From: Gammaproteobacteria bacterium
GTDB taxonomy: Bacteria; Pseudomonadota; Gammaproteobacteria; Chromatiales; Chromatiaceae
Length of the DNA stretch: 9,266 nt
Direction of reading: 5' to 3'
Assembly: GCA_015231665.1 (NCBI GenBank)
Contig: JADGBD010000022.1
Location: 1-9,266, forward strand
The notes under the pieces: model-generated
Seen by the model: only the letters and a program-made list of their open reading frames with translations
Told to the model about the DNA's origin: nothing
Databases searched by the model: none
Translations under genes and position numbers: made by a program
In this document: one piece after another, positions 1 to 6,885 of the stretch
Position numbering within the stretch: the first letter of the stretch is position 1
How the letters are laid out: each line of letters begins with the position of its first letter

Positions 1-2
1 TG

Positions 3-50
3 GCTGAGCGGAGCCGAAGCCAGCCGCCGTTCGCTTCGGCTTCGCTCAGC
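3..50. repeat. REP-like imperfect palindrome at the window edge
   Basis: An 18-base left arm (3-20) is complementary to an 18-base right arm (33-50), with one position forming a G-U pair in RNA and a 12-base loop between. The right-hand part also forms a second, smaller inverted repeat: CGTTCGC at 28-34 against GCGAACG at 49-55. The two hairpins share bases and exclude each other. The core (CTGAGCGGAGCCGAAG and its complement) resembles a REP/MITE-end palindrome that I recall from many environmental genomes; this is memory, not a search. No T run follows on either strand, so it is not a classic intrinsic terminator. It lies 150 bases beyond the 3' end of the tgpA-like gene and could still help end that transcript or protect its 3' end. 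Confidence 0.7.
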
Positions 51-148
51 GAACGTCTAAGTTGAGGTCATCGGGTAGGCTTTCAGACCTACAGGAATAG
101 CTGAGCCTGGTGGGTAATCAGGTAAAGTGATGGGTTGAAAAAACAAAA

Positions 149-187
149 CTCTGCGCCCTCCGCGCTCCTTTGCGTTCTCTGCGTCCC
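149..187 (-). repeat. 39-base dispersed repeat, copy 1 (inverted relative to copy 2)
   Basis: Read on the minus strand, this 39-base stretch begins GGGACGCAGAGAACGC and ends GGGCGCAGAG. It matches the element at 2180-2218 at 34 of 39 positions with no gaps. Inside, a short unit of the form CGCARAG recurs about every 8 to 11 bases. The element starts only 10 bases beyond the stop codon of the tgpA-like gene. Similar CGCAGAG/CGCAAAG-rich elements are scattered between genes in many environmental bacteria, as I remember it; their function is not established. Confidence 0.75.
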
Positions 188-197
188 AAAAGCCCCC

Positions 198-2165
198 TCA
201 ATATCTGAACTCGCGGCAGGCTTTGACAAAGCTGTCGGTCTGCTGTTTTTCGCCATCCTGGCCGTAGCGGATGCTGATGTAGGCGGCCAGCAGCGGCTGT
301 AGTTGCGCCGCCAGGTTGGGGTGGCTTTGTTGCAGGCGCTGATGGAATTGGCGCGGGCCTTCCCAACCGGGTTTGCTGATGCCGCGCTTTTCCAGCCGCC
401 GGAGCAGTTGCCGGTAGGCCTGCTGGGCTGGGTCCTGGCGGGGTCTTTCGCGCAGGTAGAGGTGCAGGCCGTAGAGGCCGAGCAGGCTCAGCGGGATGGC
501 GAAAGCGAGCACCCCGAGGGCGCGGTGGTGGAGCCAGCCCAGGCCGATGTCGCTGAGCAGGTTGCGCTGTTTGCTGCGATCGTAGCCGATGACCCAGCGA
601 TACCAGGACATATTCAGCGCATCCAGGCCCCAGTGCAGGTTGCGCATCAAGCGGTCGGTGAAGGCGCTTGGCCGCAGCACGAAAATCGCCCGGTCCCCGG
701 CAAAATCCGTATCCAGTTGCTGTTCGACCCGCTCCGGGGCCACCGCGGCGGTGGGGTCGATGCGGGTCCAGCCCTGACCTTGCAGCCAGACCTCGCTCCA
801 GGCATGGGCATCGGCCTGACGGACGATGAGGTAATCACCCTGGGGATTCAACTCCCCGCCGAGATAGCCGGTGACCAGCCGGCTGGGGATGCCGGCCAGG
901 CGCATCAGCAGGGTGAAGCTGGTGGCGTAGTGTTCACAGAAGCCGCGCTGGGTCTCGAACAGGAACTCATCGGTGGGATCATTGCCCAGCAAGGGCGGCC
1001 GCAGGGTGTAGACGAAGGGGTTCTGGCGAAAATGCGCCAGCGCCTTGGCGACAATCTCGGCATCGCTGCTGTTTTCCCGCCAGCCCTCGGCGAGGGCACG
1101 CACCCTCGGGCTGACATCGCTGGGCAGCTGCAGGCCGAGGTCGCGCTCCGCCGGGTCCAGCTCGCTGGCAGCAATGCTCGGGTAGGAGGTGGCGGTATAG
1201 GCCAGGGTCTTGGTCACCGGGGTTTCGGCGATGACCTGAAAATCCCGGGTGATGCGCGCCTTCTGGTTCACCTCAGCGGGCAGGTCCAGCAGGATCAGCC
1301 AATCCTTGTCGGTGGGCTCGAGAAACACCCGGTAATCCAGCTGCGCGGTCGGCTTGGGTGGGTGCTGCTGCGCCTGCATCATCTGCTGGCTGCGCTCCCA
1401 GCTGAGGCCATCGGTGCGCCACATCACCGGACCGCGCCAGTAGCGCTGCGGCGGGCTGGGGATGGGGCCGGTGAATTCGGCGCGAAAGGCGGTTTCTTTG
1501 GACAGGATCAGGTTGCTGATGCTGCCTGGGGTAACGCTGTCGGACAGGCCGCTGCGGGCGGCCTTTTCCGTGCTGTGAAAGGCCCAGAGCGGCCCGCCCA
1601 GGCGGGGAAAGAGAAAGAACAGTAACAGGGTCAAGGGCAGCGCCTGCAGGCTGAAAGCCAGGGCGGTACGCAGGGGGCGCAGCTGGCCGCGGGGGCTGAG
1701 GCTGTTGATCTGCACCAGCAGGGAGATCAGTCCCAGGCCAACGGCGAGCATCAGCAGGGCCATCTCCATGCTGTCTTCATAGAGGAACACGGTGATGAGG
1801 AGGAAGAAGCCGAGGAGGATGCTGAACTGAATATCCCGGCGCTGGCGAATCTCCAGCAACTTCAGCCCGGCCATCACCAGCAGCAGGGAGATGCCGGTTT
1901 CGGAACTGACCAGGGGCGCGCTGCGCAGGATCACCAGGGCAAAGGCGGTGAGGGTGAGCAGGAGCAACCAGAGGCCGCGCGGTTGCAGTCTGGGGTAAAA
2001 GGCAATCAGCGCCTTGAACCCGGCAAAAACAAAAAACAGGCCGATGAACAGGGGGTTGAGGTTGAACAGATGGGGCGAGACGCCCACCGCCAGATAGCCG
2101 ATCAACAGCAGCAGCAAATGCCGCTGCGGGGTCTGTTGCAGGGGGCTGAGGTTGGATTTGGCCAT
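198..2165 (-). CDS. tgpA: TgpA-like membrane transglutaminase (DUF3488 / transglutaminase core / DUF4129)
   Basis: This 655-residue inner-membrane protein has a transglutaminase-like domain predicted to face the periplasm. About seven hydrophobic helices fill residues 15-187 (the DUF3488 region). A soluble region follows, holding the papain-like triad: Cys410 in RGFCEHYA, His454 in ADAHAWSEVW and Asp470 in RIDPTAAV. One more membrane helix lies at about 548-571, followed by a cytoplasmic DUF4129-like tail. Length and layout match Pseudomonas aeruginosa TgpA (about 668 residues), a protein reported as essential there; the natural substrate is unknown. The ATG at 2165 is preceded by AGGA with a 7-base gap. 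It is the last gene of a moxR-DUF58-transglutaminase cassette, but 202 repeat-rich bases separate it from the DUF58 gene, so it may have its own promoter. The family call is firm; the symbol is by analogy. Confidence 0.93.
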   Translation of the reverse strand: MAKSNLSPLQQTPQRHLLLLLIGYLAVGVSPHLFNLNPLFIGLFFVFAGFKALIAFYPRLQPRGLWLLLLTLTAFALVILRSAPLVSSETGISLLLVMAGLKLLEIRQRRDIQFSILLGFFLLITVFLYEDSMEMALLMLAVGLGLISLLVQINSLSPRGQLRPLRTALAFSLQALPLTLLLFFLFPRLGGPLWAFHSTEKAARSGLSDSVTPGSISNLILSKETAFRAEFTGPIPSPPQRYWRGPVMWRTDGLSWERSQQMMQAQQHPPKPTAQLDYRVFLEPTDKDWLILLDLPAEVNQKARITRDFQVIAETPVTKTLAYTATSYPSIAASELDPAERDLGLQLPSDVSPRVRALAEGWRENSSDAEIVAKALAHFRQNPFVYTLRPPLLGNDPTDEFLFETQRGFCEHYATSFTLLMRLAGIPSRLVTGYLGGELNPQGDYLIVRQADAHAWSEVWLQGQGWTRIDPTAAVAPERVEQQLDTDFAGDRAIFVLRPSAFTDRLMRNLHWGLDALNMSWYRWVIGYDRSKQRNLLSDIGLGWLHHRALGVLAFAIPLSLLGLYGLHLYLRERPRQDPAQQAYRQLLRRLEKRGISKPGWEGPRQFHQRLQQSHPNLAAQLQPLLAAYISIRYGQDGEKQQTDSFVKACREFRY

Positions 2166-2172
2166 GACTTAA

Positions 2173-2176
2173 TCCT
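2173..2176 (-). promoter_or_regulatory. Ribosome binding site of the tgpA-like gene
   Basis: On the minus strand AGGA lies 7 bases before the ATG at 2165, which supports that start. The 39-base dispersed repeat begins only 3 bases upstream of this site, so the repeat forms almost the whole proximal 5' leader of the gene. Confidence 0.6.
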
Positions 2177-2179
2177 AAT

Positions 2180-2218
2180 GGGACGCAGAGATCGCAAAGA
2201 AGCGCAAAGGACGCAGAG
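2180..2218 (+). repeat. 39-base dispersed repeat, copy 2
   Basis: This is the partner of the element at 149-187: same length, 34 of 39 positions identical, opposite orientation. It runs from GGGACGCAGAGATCGC to GGACGCAGAG and contains four CGCARAG-type units. It sits directly upstream of the ribosome binding site of the tgpA-like gene. The two copies bracket that gene as an inverted pair about 2 kb apart. No transposase and no obvious target-site duplication were seen. Confidence 0.8.
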
Positions 2219-2263
2219 GGTTAAGATTTGTCTCTCGCATGTTTAGTTGCCCAGGTGGCTAAG

Positions 2264-2300
2264 CCCCTCGCCCCCCGGGGAGAGGGGTTGGGGAGAGGGG
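2264..2300. repeat. GC-rich hairpin repeat of the CCCCTC/GAGGGG type
   Basis: CCCCTC at 2264-2269 pairs with GAGGGG at 2282-2287, and the pairing continues inward through C/G runs with one G-A mismatch, forming a tight GC hairpin. A further GAGAGGGG copy follows at 2293-2300. On the minus strand this reads like the CCCTCTCCCCAACCCCTCTCCC element that I recall as a very common intergenic repeat in environmental bacteria. It lies between the DUF58 gene and tgpA. No T run follows on either strand, so it does not look like a standard intrinsic terminator, although a stem this strong could cause partial polarity. Confidence 0.65.
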
Positions 2301-2348
2301 GCTGGTGAGGTTGAGATTATTGCTGTTCACGAAACTGGCCCTTTTAAG

Positions 2349-2369
2349 CTGACCGCTGACCACTGACTC
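2349..2369. repeat. Three tandem 7-base units over the DUF58 stop codon
   Basis: The units CTGACCG, CTGACCA and CTGACTC lie head to tail. The last one includes two bases of the DUF58 stop codon (TGA on the minus strand, 2368-2370). Read on the minus strand it is GTCAGTGGTCAGCGGTCAG, a type of spacer repeat I recall from other bacterial intergenic regions. It marks the left border of the DUF58 gene and may show where a mobile or slippage-made spacer was added next to the stop codon. Confidence 0.55.
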
Positions 2370-3315
2370 ACCCCTTGCCAAACAGCGCCAGGGCCTGGAG
2401 CGCCCGCTGCAGGTGTTGCTCGCCCTGGTCCGGGGCGATTTCTTCCGGTCCCAGGCGCAGGCCGAAGGGATTGGGCTGCTTGGCGCAGGCGAGCACGGCA
2501 TAGCACAGCTGGCGCAGGCGGGTTTCCAGGTCAGCACCGGGCATCTGTTCCAAGTCCAGCCAGAGGTCCTCGGCGCTTTGGCTCTCGTAATCCCGGCTCA
2601 TCAGCTCCGCACCGCGGGCGAGGGATTGCCAGTGGATGCTTTTTGGCGGGTCGCCCGGCTGATACTGGCGAATGCCGTGAAAGTCCTGACCGGAGTGATG
2701 CTTGCGCGGCAGGCCTTGATGATCGGCCGCTTCCGCCCCCGGGTTCAGCTCCAGGCTCCAGGTCTCGGGCTTGGGGTACACCAGGCAGCGCAGATCGGTC
2801 TGGATATAGCTCCAGGCGCGAAAAATCCCCAGCGGATAGCGGGTCTCCAGGCGGCAGCGGCCGAGCTGGAAATAACCCCGCTGGCGGCTGGGCAGGGCCA
2901 GGCTGAGAAAGCCCTCGGCGGGGGGCTGATAATCCGTCGCCGTGAGCCGCTTTGTCGGGTGGATCAGTTCAATATCCCCGCGAAAGCGCGGGCTGGTGGC
3001 GGCCAGCTGCAATCGAAACAGGGCCTCCTCGCCGGCGAACACCGGCTCCACCCGGCAGGGCAGCAGCTGCAGGCCGAGCAGATTGCGCCAAGTGTGGATC
3101 ATGCTGAGAAAGCCCACCGCGGCGAGGAAAAAGGTGAGGAGAAAGCCCAGGTTGTTGGCGTAATTGATCGAGCCCACGAGAAGCAGGACGAGGAGAATGA
3201 AAAATACCAGGCCAAAGGGCGTGGGCAGGATGTAGATGCGCGATGGCGCCAGCTGGATATGACCCTCGTCCCCCGCTTGATTGACTCGGATGAGGCGATC
3301 TAGGGCCGCAATCAT
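2368..3315 (-). CDS. DUF58 domain membrane protein
   Basis: This 315-residue protein has two closely spaced hydrophobic helices near the N terminus (about residues 33-51 and 55-75) and then a mainly beta-rich soluble region. Family hallmarks are YPLGIFRAW at 160-168 and the DUF58 core at about 209-243, with GQDFHGIRQYQPGD followed by IHWQSLARG. DUF58 proteins are related to von Willebrand A-type folds and are nearly always encoded beside a MoxR ATPase; their biochemical role is not settled. The start lies 10 bases after the moxR stop, so translation is probably coupled, and the ribosome site is weak on its own. The stop falls inside a small tandem repeat. The tgpA-like gene follows after a 202-base repeat-rich gap. 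The family assignment is secure, and a role in envelope or peptide cross-link processing is inference from the neighbours. Confidence 0.92.
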   Translation of the reverse strand: MIAALDRLIRVNQAGDEGHIQLAPSRIYILPTPFGLVFFILLVLLLVGSINYANNLGFLLTFFLAAVGFLSMIHTWRNLLGLQLLPCRVEPVFAGEEALFRLQLAATSPRFRGDIELIHPTKRLTATDYQPPAEGFLSLALPSRQRGYFQLGRCRLETRYPLGIFRAWSYIQTDLRCLVYPKPETWSLELNPGAEAADHQGLPRKHHSGQDFHGIRQYQPGDPPKSIHWQSLARGAELMSRDYESQSAEDLWLDLEQMPGADLETRLRQLCYAVLACAKQPNPFGLRLGPEEIAPDQGEQHLQRALQALALFGKG

Positions 3316-3325
3316 GAGTCGGTCA

Positions 3326-4270
3326 TCATGGAATCGGCACAGAGCGGATCAGCAGGTCCACCAGGCGATCGGCGTTGGTCGATTGGCTGTCGGTACCCTG
3401 CAGGCGGTGGCTGCAGACCGCCGGCAGCACCTCCTGGATGTCTTCGGGGATGACCATGTCTCGCCCCTGGATCAGGGCCCAGGCCCGCGCTGCGCCAAGC
3501 ATACCCAGGCCGGCACGGGGGGAGAGACCGTGGACGAACTGATCCGATACCCGGGTGAACTGGAGCAGGGCCTGGCAGTAATCCAGCAGGGCATCGGCGG
3601 CGTGGACCTGGGCGCTGAGCTGTTGCAGTTCGAGCAATTGGCTGGGGTCGATCAGCGCCTGGGTGCGGCCGAGGAGGGCGCGGCGGTCCTCGCCACGGAG
3701 CAATTCGCGCTCCGCCGCCTCGGTCGGAAAGCCGATGTTGATGCGCATCAGAAAGCGGTCCAGCTGCGACTCCGGCAGGGGATAGGTGCCCACCTGATAG
3801 CCGGGATTCTGGGTGGCGATGACGAAAAAGGGCGAGGGCAGCGCCCGGGTCTCGCCTTCGATGGAGACCTGGCGCTCCTCCATGGCTTCGAGCAGGGCGC
3901 TCTGGGCTTTGGGGGTGGCGCGATTGATCTCATCCGCCAGCAGCACCTGGGAGAACACGGGCCCGGGATGAAAGCGAAATTCTCCGGAATTGCGCTCGAA
4001 GATGGACACACCGATCACATCCGAGGGCAGCAGGTCGCTGGTGAACTGAATCCGCCGGTACTCCAGCCCCAGCAATTGCGCCAGGGCGTGGGCCAGGGTG
4101 GTCTTGCCGACCCCCGGCACGTCCTCGATGAGCAGATGGCCGCGAGCGAGCAGGCAGGCCAGCGAGAGCTTGATCGCCGCATCCTTGCCAAGCAGAATCT
4201 GCGCCATCTGGTCGATGACTTGGTTCAGCAGCGGGTGGATTGACCGGGAGCGGTTCAATATTGCGTTCAT
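3326..4270 (-). CDS. MoxR family AAA+ ATPase
   Basis: This 314-residue cytoplasmic ATPase is thought to act as a chaperone-like motor that matures or activates partner proteins encoded next to it. Visible motifs, in order: Walker A PGVGKTT (52-58), Walker B LLADEINRA (110-118, Asp113 and Glu114), sensor 1 in ATQNP (152-156), the arginine-finger region LPESQLDRF (165-173) and sensor 2 in GLSPRAG (248-254). All expected catalytic residues are present, and the length is normal for MoxR (about 300-330). I chose the ATG at 4270 because AGGA lies 9 bases upstream and the family match begins there. The open frame continues up to 4591, but that stretch is antisense to mnmG and does not resemble the family. 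It is the first gene of the minus-strand cassette and is followed by DUF58 after 10 bases. No VWA-domain gene is present in the cassette. Confidence 0.95.
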   Translation of the reverse strand: MNAILNRSRSIHPLLNQVIDQMAQILLGKDAAIKLSLACLLARGHLLIEDVPGVGKTTLAHALAQLLGLEYRRIQFTSDLLPSDVIGVSIFERNSGEFRFHPGPVFSQVLLADEINRATPKAQSALLEAMEERQVSIEGETRALPSPFFVIATQNPGYQVGTYPLPESQLDRFLMRINIGFPTEAAERELLRGEDRRALLGRTQALIDPSQLLELQQLSAQVHAADALLDYCQALLQFTRVSDQFVHGLSPRAGLGMLGAARAWALIQGRDMVIPEDIQEVLPAVCSHRLQGTDSQSTNADRLVDLLIRSVPIP

Positions 4271-4351
4271 ACCGGGACATCCTGAGTGATCGTCAAGTAC
4301 CATAGGATGCCATGAACAGACTCCGAACACACAGTGCACAGCCCGCCAGCC
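4271..4351. promoter_or_regulatory. Divergent intergenic region between moxR and mnmG
   Basis: These 81 bases must hold the start signals of both the leftward moxR cassette and the rightward mnmG operon. For mnmG the best candidate is GGGACA (4274-4279), an 18-base spacer, and TACCAT (4298-4303), each matching 4 of 6 sigma-70 consensus bases. For moxR, TTGACG on the minus strand (4296-4291) is a good -35, but the matching -10 would overlap the start codon. AGGA for moxR is at 4283-4280 on the minus strand. Neither promoter is strong by eye, and the overlap means the two directions could compete. Confidence 0.35.
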
Positions 4352-6232
4352 ATGTCCTTTCAACCCAGCTATGACGTCATTGTCGTCGGTGGCGGTCATG
4401 CCGGCGCCGAAGCAGCCCTGGCGGCGGCCCGCATGGGCTGCCATACCCTGCTGCTGACCCACAACATCGAAACCCTCGGTCAGATGAGCTGCAACCCGGC
4501 CATCGGCGGCATCGGCAAGGGCCATCTGGTGAAGGAAATCGACGCCCTCGGCGGCCTCATGGCGCGGGCGGCGGATCGCGCCGGGATTCATTTCCGCACC
4601 CTCAACTCGAGCAAGGGTCCGGCGGTGCGCGCCACCCGTGCCCAGGCCGATCGGCTGCTATACAAGCAGGCGGTACGCGAGGCCCTGGAGAGCCAACCCG
4701 GTCTGGAGATCTTTCAGCAGGCGGTGGACGATATTCAGCTGGAGCAGGATCAGGTCGTCGGCGTGGAAACCCAGATGGGCCTGAGGTTCAGCGCCCGGGC
4801 GGTGGTGCTCACCGTCGGCACCTTCCTCGGCGGGCGCATCCATATCGGCCTGAGCAATTACGCGGGCGGGCGCGCCGGCGACCCCCCGGCCAATGCCCTG
4901 GCGCGCCGTCTGCGCGAACTGGGGCTGAAGGTGGAGCGCCTGAAGACCGGCACGCCGCCGCGCATTGACCGGCGCAGCATCGATTACAGCCAGCTGGAGT
5001 GCCAGGCCGGTGACGAGCCGCGGCCGGTGTTCTCCTTCATCGGCAGCCGCGCCGATCATCCGCCGCAGACGGTCTGCCACATCACCCACACCAATCTGCA
5101 GACCCATGACATCATCCGCGGTGGCCTGTCGCGCTCGCCCATGTACACCGGGGTGATCGAGGGCATAGGCCCCAGATACTGCCCGTCCATCGAGGACAAG
5201 GTGGTGCGCTTTGCCGACAAGAGCTCCCACCAGATATTCATCGAGCCCGAGGGGCTGAGCCTGAATGAGGTCTATCCCAACGGCATCTCCACCAGCCTGC
5301 CCTTTGATGTGCAGTACGCCCTGGTGCGCTCCATGCGCGGCTTTGAGCAGGCGCGCATCACCCGCCCCGGCTATGCCATCGAATACGACTTCTTCGACCC
5401 CAGCGGGCTCAAGCTCAGCCTGGAAACCAAGGCCATCGCCGGCCTGTTCTTCGCCGGTCAGATCAACGGCACCACCGGCTACGAGGAGGCTGCTGCCCAA
5501 GGCCTGCTGGCGGGGGCCAATGCCGCCTTGCAGGTGCAGGGGCGGGAGCCCTGGTGCCCGCGCCGGGACGAGGCCTACCTCGGCGTGATGGTGGACGACC
5601 TGATCACCCGCGGCACCAGCGAGCCCTATCGCATGTTCACCAGCCGCGCCGAATATCGCCTGCTGCTGCGCGAGGACAATGCCGACCTGCGCCTGACCGA
5701 GAGCGGCCGCAACCTGGGGCTGGTGGATGACGCCCGCTGGCAGGCCTTCAGCCGCAAGCGCGAGGCGATAGAGCAGGAGCGCCAGCGCCTGCAGGAGATC
5801 CTCATTCGCCCCGGCAGCCTGGCGCCGGAACAGGAGCTGGAGCTGTTCGGCAGCGCCCTGAGCAAGGAGGCGCGGGTGCTGGAGCTGCTCACCCGGCCGC
5901 CGGTGACCTACGCCCGCCTGATGCAGCTGCCCGGCCTGGGTCCGGGGGTCAGCGACCCCAGCGTGGCCGAGCAAGTGGAAATCCAGACCAAGTACGCCGG
6001 CTACATCAACCGCCAGAGCCTGGAGATCGAACGCCAGCGCAACAACGAGAACATCGCCCTGCCGCTGGAGCTGGACTATGCCGAGGTGCGCGGTCTCTCC
6101 ACCGAGGTACGGGAAAAGCTGCAGAAGGTGCGGCCGCAAAGCCTCGGCCAGGCCAGCCGCATCCCCGGGGTGACCCCGGCGGCGATCAGCCTGCTGATGA
6201 TCCACCTGAAAAAGCAGGCGCGGGGCCAGTGA
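4352..6232 (+). CDS. mnmG: MnmG (GidA), tRNA U34 carboxymethylaminomethyl-modification enzyme
   Basis: MnmG is an FAD enzyme that, with the GTPase MnmE, installs the (carboxymethyl)aminomethyl group at carbon 5 of wobble uridine 34 in several tRNAs. The 626-residue product matches Escherichia coli MnmG (629 residues) nearly end to end by eye. The N-terminal FAD site is GGGHAG (13-18). The two conserved cysteines are at positions 47 ([10 protein letters not shown]) and 277 ([11 protein letters not shown]), as in E. coli. Other hallmarks are GTPPRID (200-206), [19 protein letters not shown] and the C-terminal [13 protein letters not shown]. The ATG at 4352 places the FAD motif at the usual distance. 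An in-frame GTG at 4334 would add six residues and cannot be excluded, and no strong ribosome site precedes either. Its stop overlaps the rsmG start by 4 bases, so the two are co-translated. Confidence 0.98.
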   Translation: MSFQPSYDVIVVGGGHAGAEAALAAARMGCHTLLLTHNIETLGQMSCNPAIGGIGKGHLVKEIDALGGLMARAADRAGIHFRTLNSSKGPAVRATRAQADRLLYKQAVREALESQPGLEIFQQAVDDIQLEQDQVVGVETQMGLRFSARAVVLTVGTFLGGRIHIGLSNYAGGRAGDPPANALARRLRELGLKVERLKTGTPPRIDRRSIDYSQLECQAGDEPRPVFSFIGSRADHPPQTVCHITHTNLQTHDIIRGGLSRSPMYTGVIEGIGPRYCPSIEDKVVRFADKSSHQIFIEPEGLSLNEVYPNGISTSLPFDVQYALVRSMRGFEQARITRPGYAIEYDFFDPSGLKLSLETKAIAGLFFAGQINGTTGYEEAAAQGLLAGANAALQVQGREPWCPRRDEAYLGVMVDDLITRGTSEPYRMFTSRAEYRLLLREDNADLRLTESGRNLGLVDDARWQAFSRKREAIEQERQRLQEILIRPGSLAPEQELELFGSALSKEARVLELLTRPPVTYARLMQLPGLGPGVSDPSVAEQVEIQTKYAGYINRQSLEIERQRNNENIALPLELDYAEVRGLSTEVREKLQKVRPQSLGQASRIPGVTPAAISLLMIHLKKQARGQ

Positions 6233-6885
6233 GTCACTCGGCCCCGGCCTGGCTGCCGGCCTGTCAGCAGCGCCTTGGCGCCGGCATCGAGCAGCTGGGG
6301 CTGGCCTTGCCCGCCGATGCCGAGGTCAAGCTGCTTGCCTTTCTCCAGCTGCTGGTGCGCTGGAATCAGGCCTACAACCTCACCGCGGTGCGCCAGCCGC
6401 TGGAGATGGTCAGCCGGCACCTGCTCGACAGCCTGGCGATCCTGCCCTACATCGGCGCGGGACCCTTGCTGGATGTGGGCAGCGGCGCCGGTCTGCCGGG
6501 CATCCCCCTGGCCATAGCCCGGCCGCAACTGGAGTGCAGCCTGCTCGACAGCAACGGCAAGAAGATTCGCTTCATCCGCCAGGCCGCCCTGGAGCTGGGG
6601 CTGGCCAACCTGACCCCGTTGCACATGCGTCTGGAGCAACTGCACAGCAGTCGCGGCTTCGCCCAGATTACCGCCCGTGCCTTCAGTGATCTGGGCCAGC
6701 TGTGCCGGTTGGCCTCACCCTTGCTAGCGGAACAGGGTGAAATACTCGCCCTGAAAGGGACTTTTGATACCATTGCCGCAGAAACCCAATCGATGAACCC
6801 CGAATACTTGAGCGTAAAGCCCTTGTCCGTACCCTTTCTTAGCGAGCAGCAGCGCCATCTGGTGATCTACAGGGTGGCGCCATGA
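6229..6885 (+). CDS. rsmG: RsmG (GidB), 16S rRNA m7G527 methyltransferase
   Basis: RsmG methylates N7 of G527 in 16S rRNA using S-adenosylmethionine; loss of this mark is a known route to low-level streptomycin resistance. The 218-residue product is slightly longer than the E. coli protein (207). Visible features are [12 protein letters not shown] (44-55), the SAM-binding loop [16 protein letters not shown] (81-96), the acidic adenosine-contact region [12 protein letters not shown] (105-116) and ITARAFSDL (147-155). The GTG start at 6229 overlaps the mnmG stop as GTGA, the expected coupling for this pair. The site before it is only a GGGG 3 bases upstream, so initiation probably depends on ribosomes finishing mnmG. 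The stop overlaps the next gene as ATGA, so a non-canonical partner, a GGDEF gene, joins the same translational chain. Confidence 0.97.
   Translation: MSHSAPAWLPACQQRLGAGIEQLGLALPADAEVKLLAFLQLLVRWNQAYNLTAVRQPLEMVSRHLLDSLAILPYIGAGPLLDVGSGAGLPGIPLAIARPQLECSLLDSNGKKIRFIRQAALELGLANLTPLHMRLEQLHSSRGFAQITARAFSDLGQLCRLASPLLAEQGEILALKGTFDTIAAETQSMNPEYLSVKPLSVPFLSEQQRHLVIYRVAP

Noticed and set aside
75..92. Small hairpin GTAGG...CCTAC
   Set aside because: The stem is only 5 base pairs with an 8-base loop and no T run, so it is not distinguishable from chance.
118..366. 82-residue minus-strand frame overlapping the 3' end of the tgpA-like gene
   Set aside because: It is out of frame with tgpA, is Pro/Ala/Arg-rich, reads through the dispersed repeat and has no recognisable domain.
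303..1625. Long open frame on the + strand opposite the tgpA-like gene (440 residues)
   Set aside because: It is antisense to a protein with clear transglutaminase motifs. Its translation is low-complexity, rich in Gly, Ala and Gln with no family features, as expected for a shadow in GC-rich DNA.
2264..2310. GC hairpin as an intrinsic terminator of the moxR-DUF58 transcript
   Set aside because: The stem is strong but no T run follows in the minus-strand direction of transcription. It is better described as a dispersed repeat.
2324..2335. TGTTCACGAAAC, similar to a parS site
   Set aside because: It lacks several central bases of the 16-base parS consensus, so the palindrome is broken. It lies in repeat-rich DNA between unrelated genes.
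4271..4591. N-terminal extension of MoxR up to an upstream start at 4591
   Set aside because: The added 107 residues are antisense to mnmG, do not resemble MoxR, and would remove the divergent promoter region. The ATG at 4270 has a good AGGA.
4658..6205. Long open frame on the minus strand opposite mnmG (515 residues)
   Set aside because: The + strand encodes an end-to-end MnmG. The antisense translation is Ala/Gly/Gln/His-rich and matches nothing I know, so it is a codon-bias shadow.
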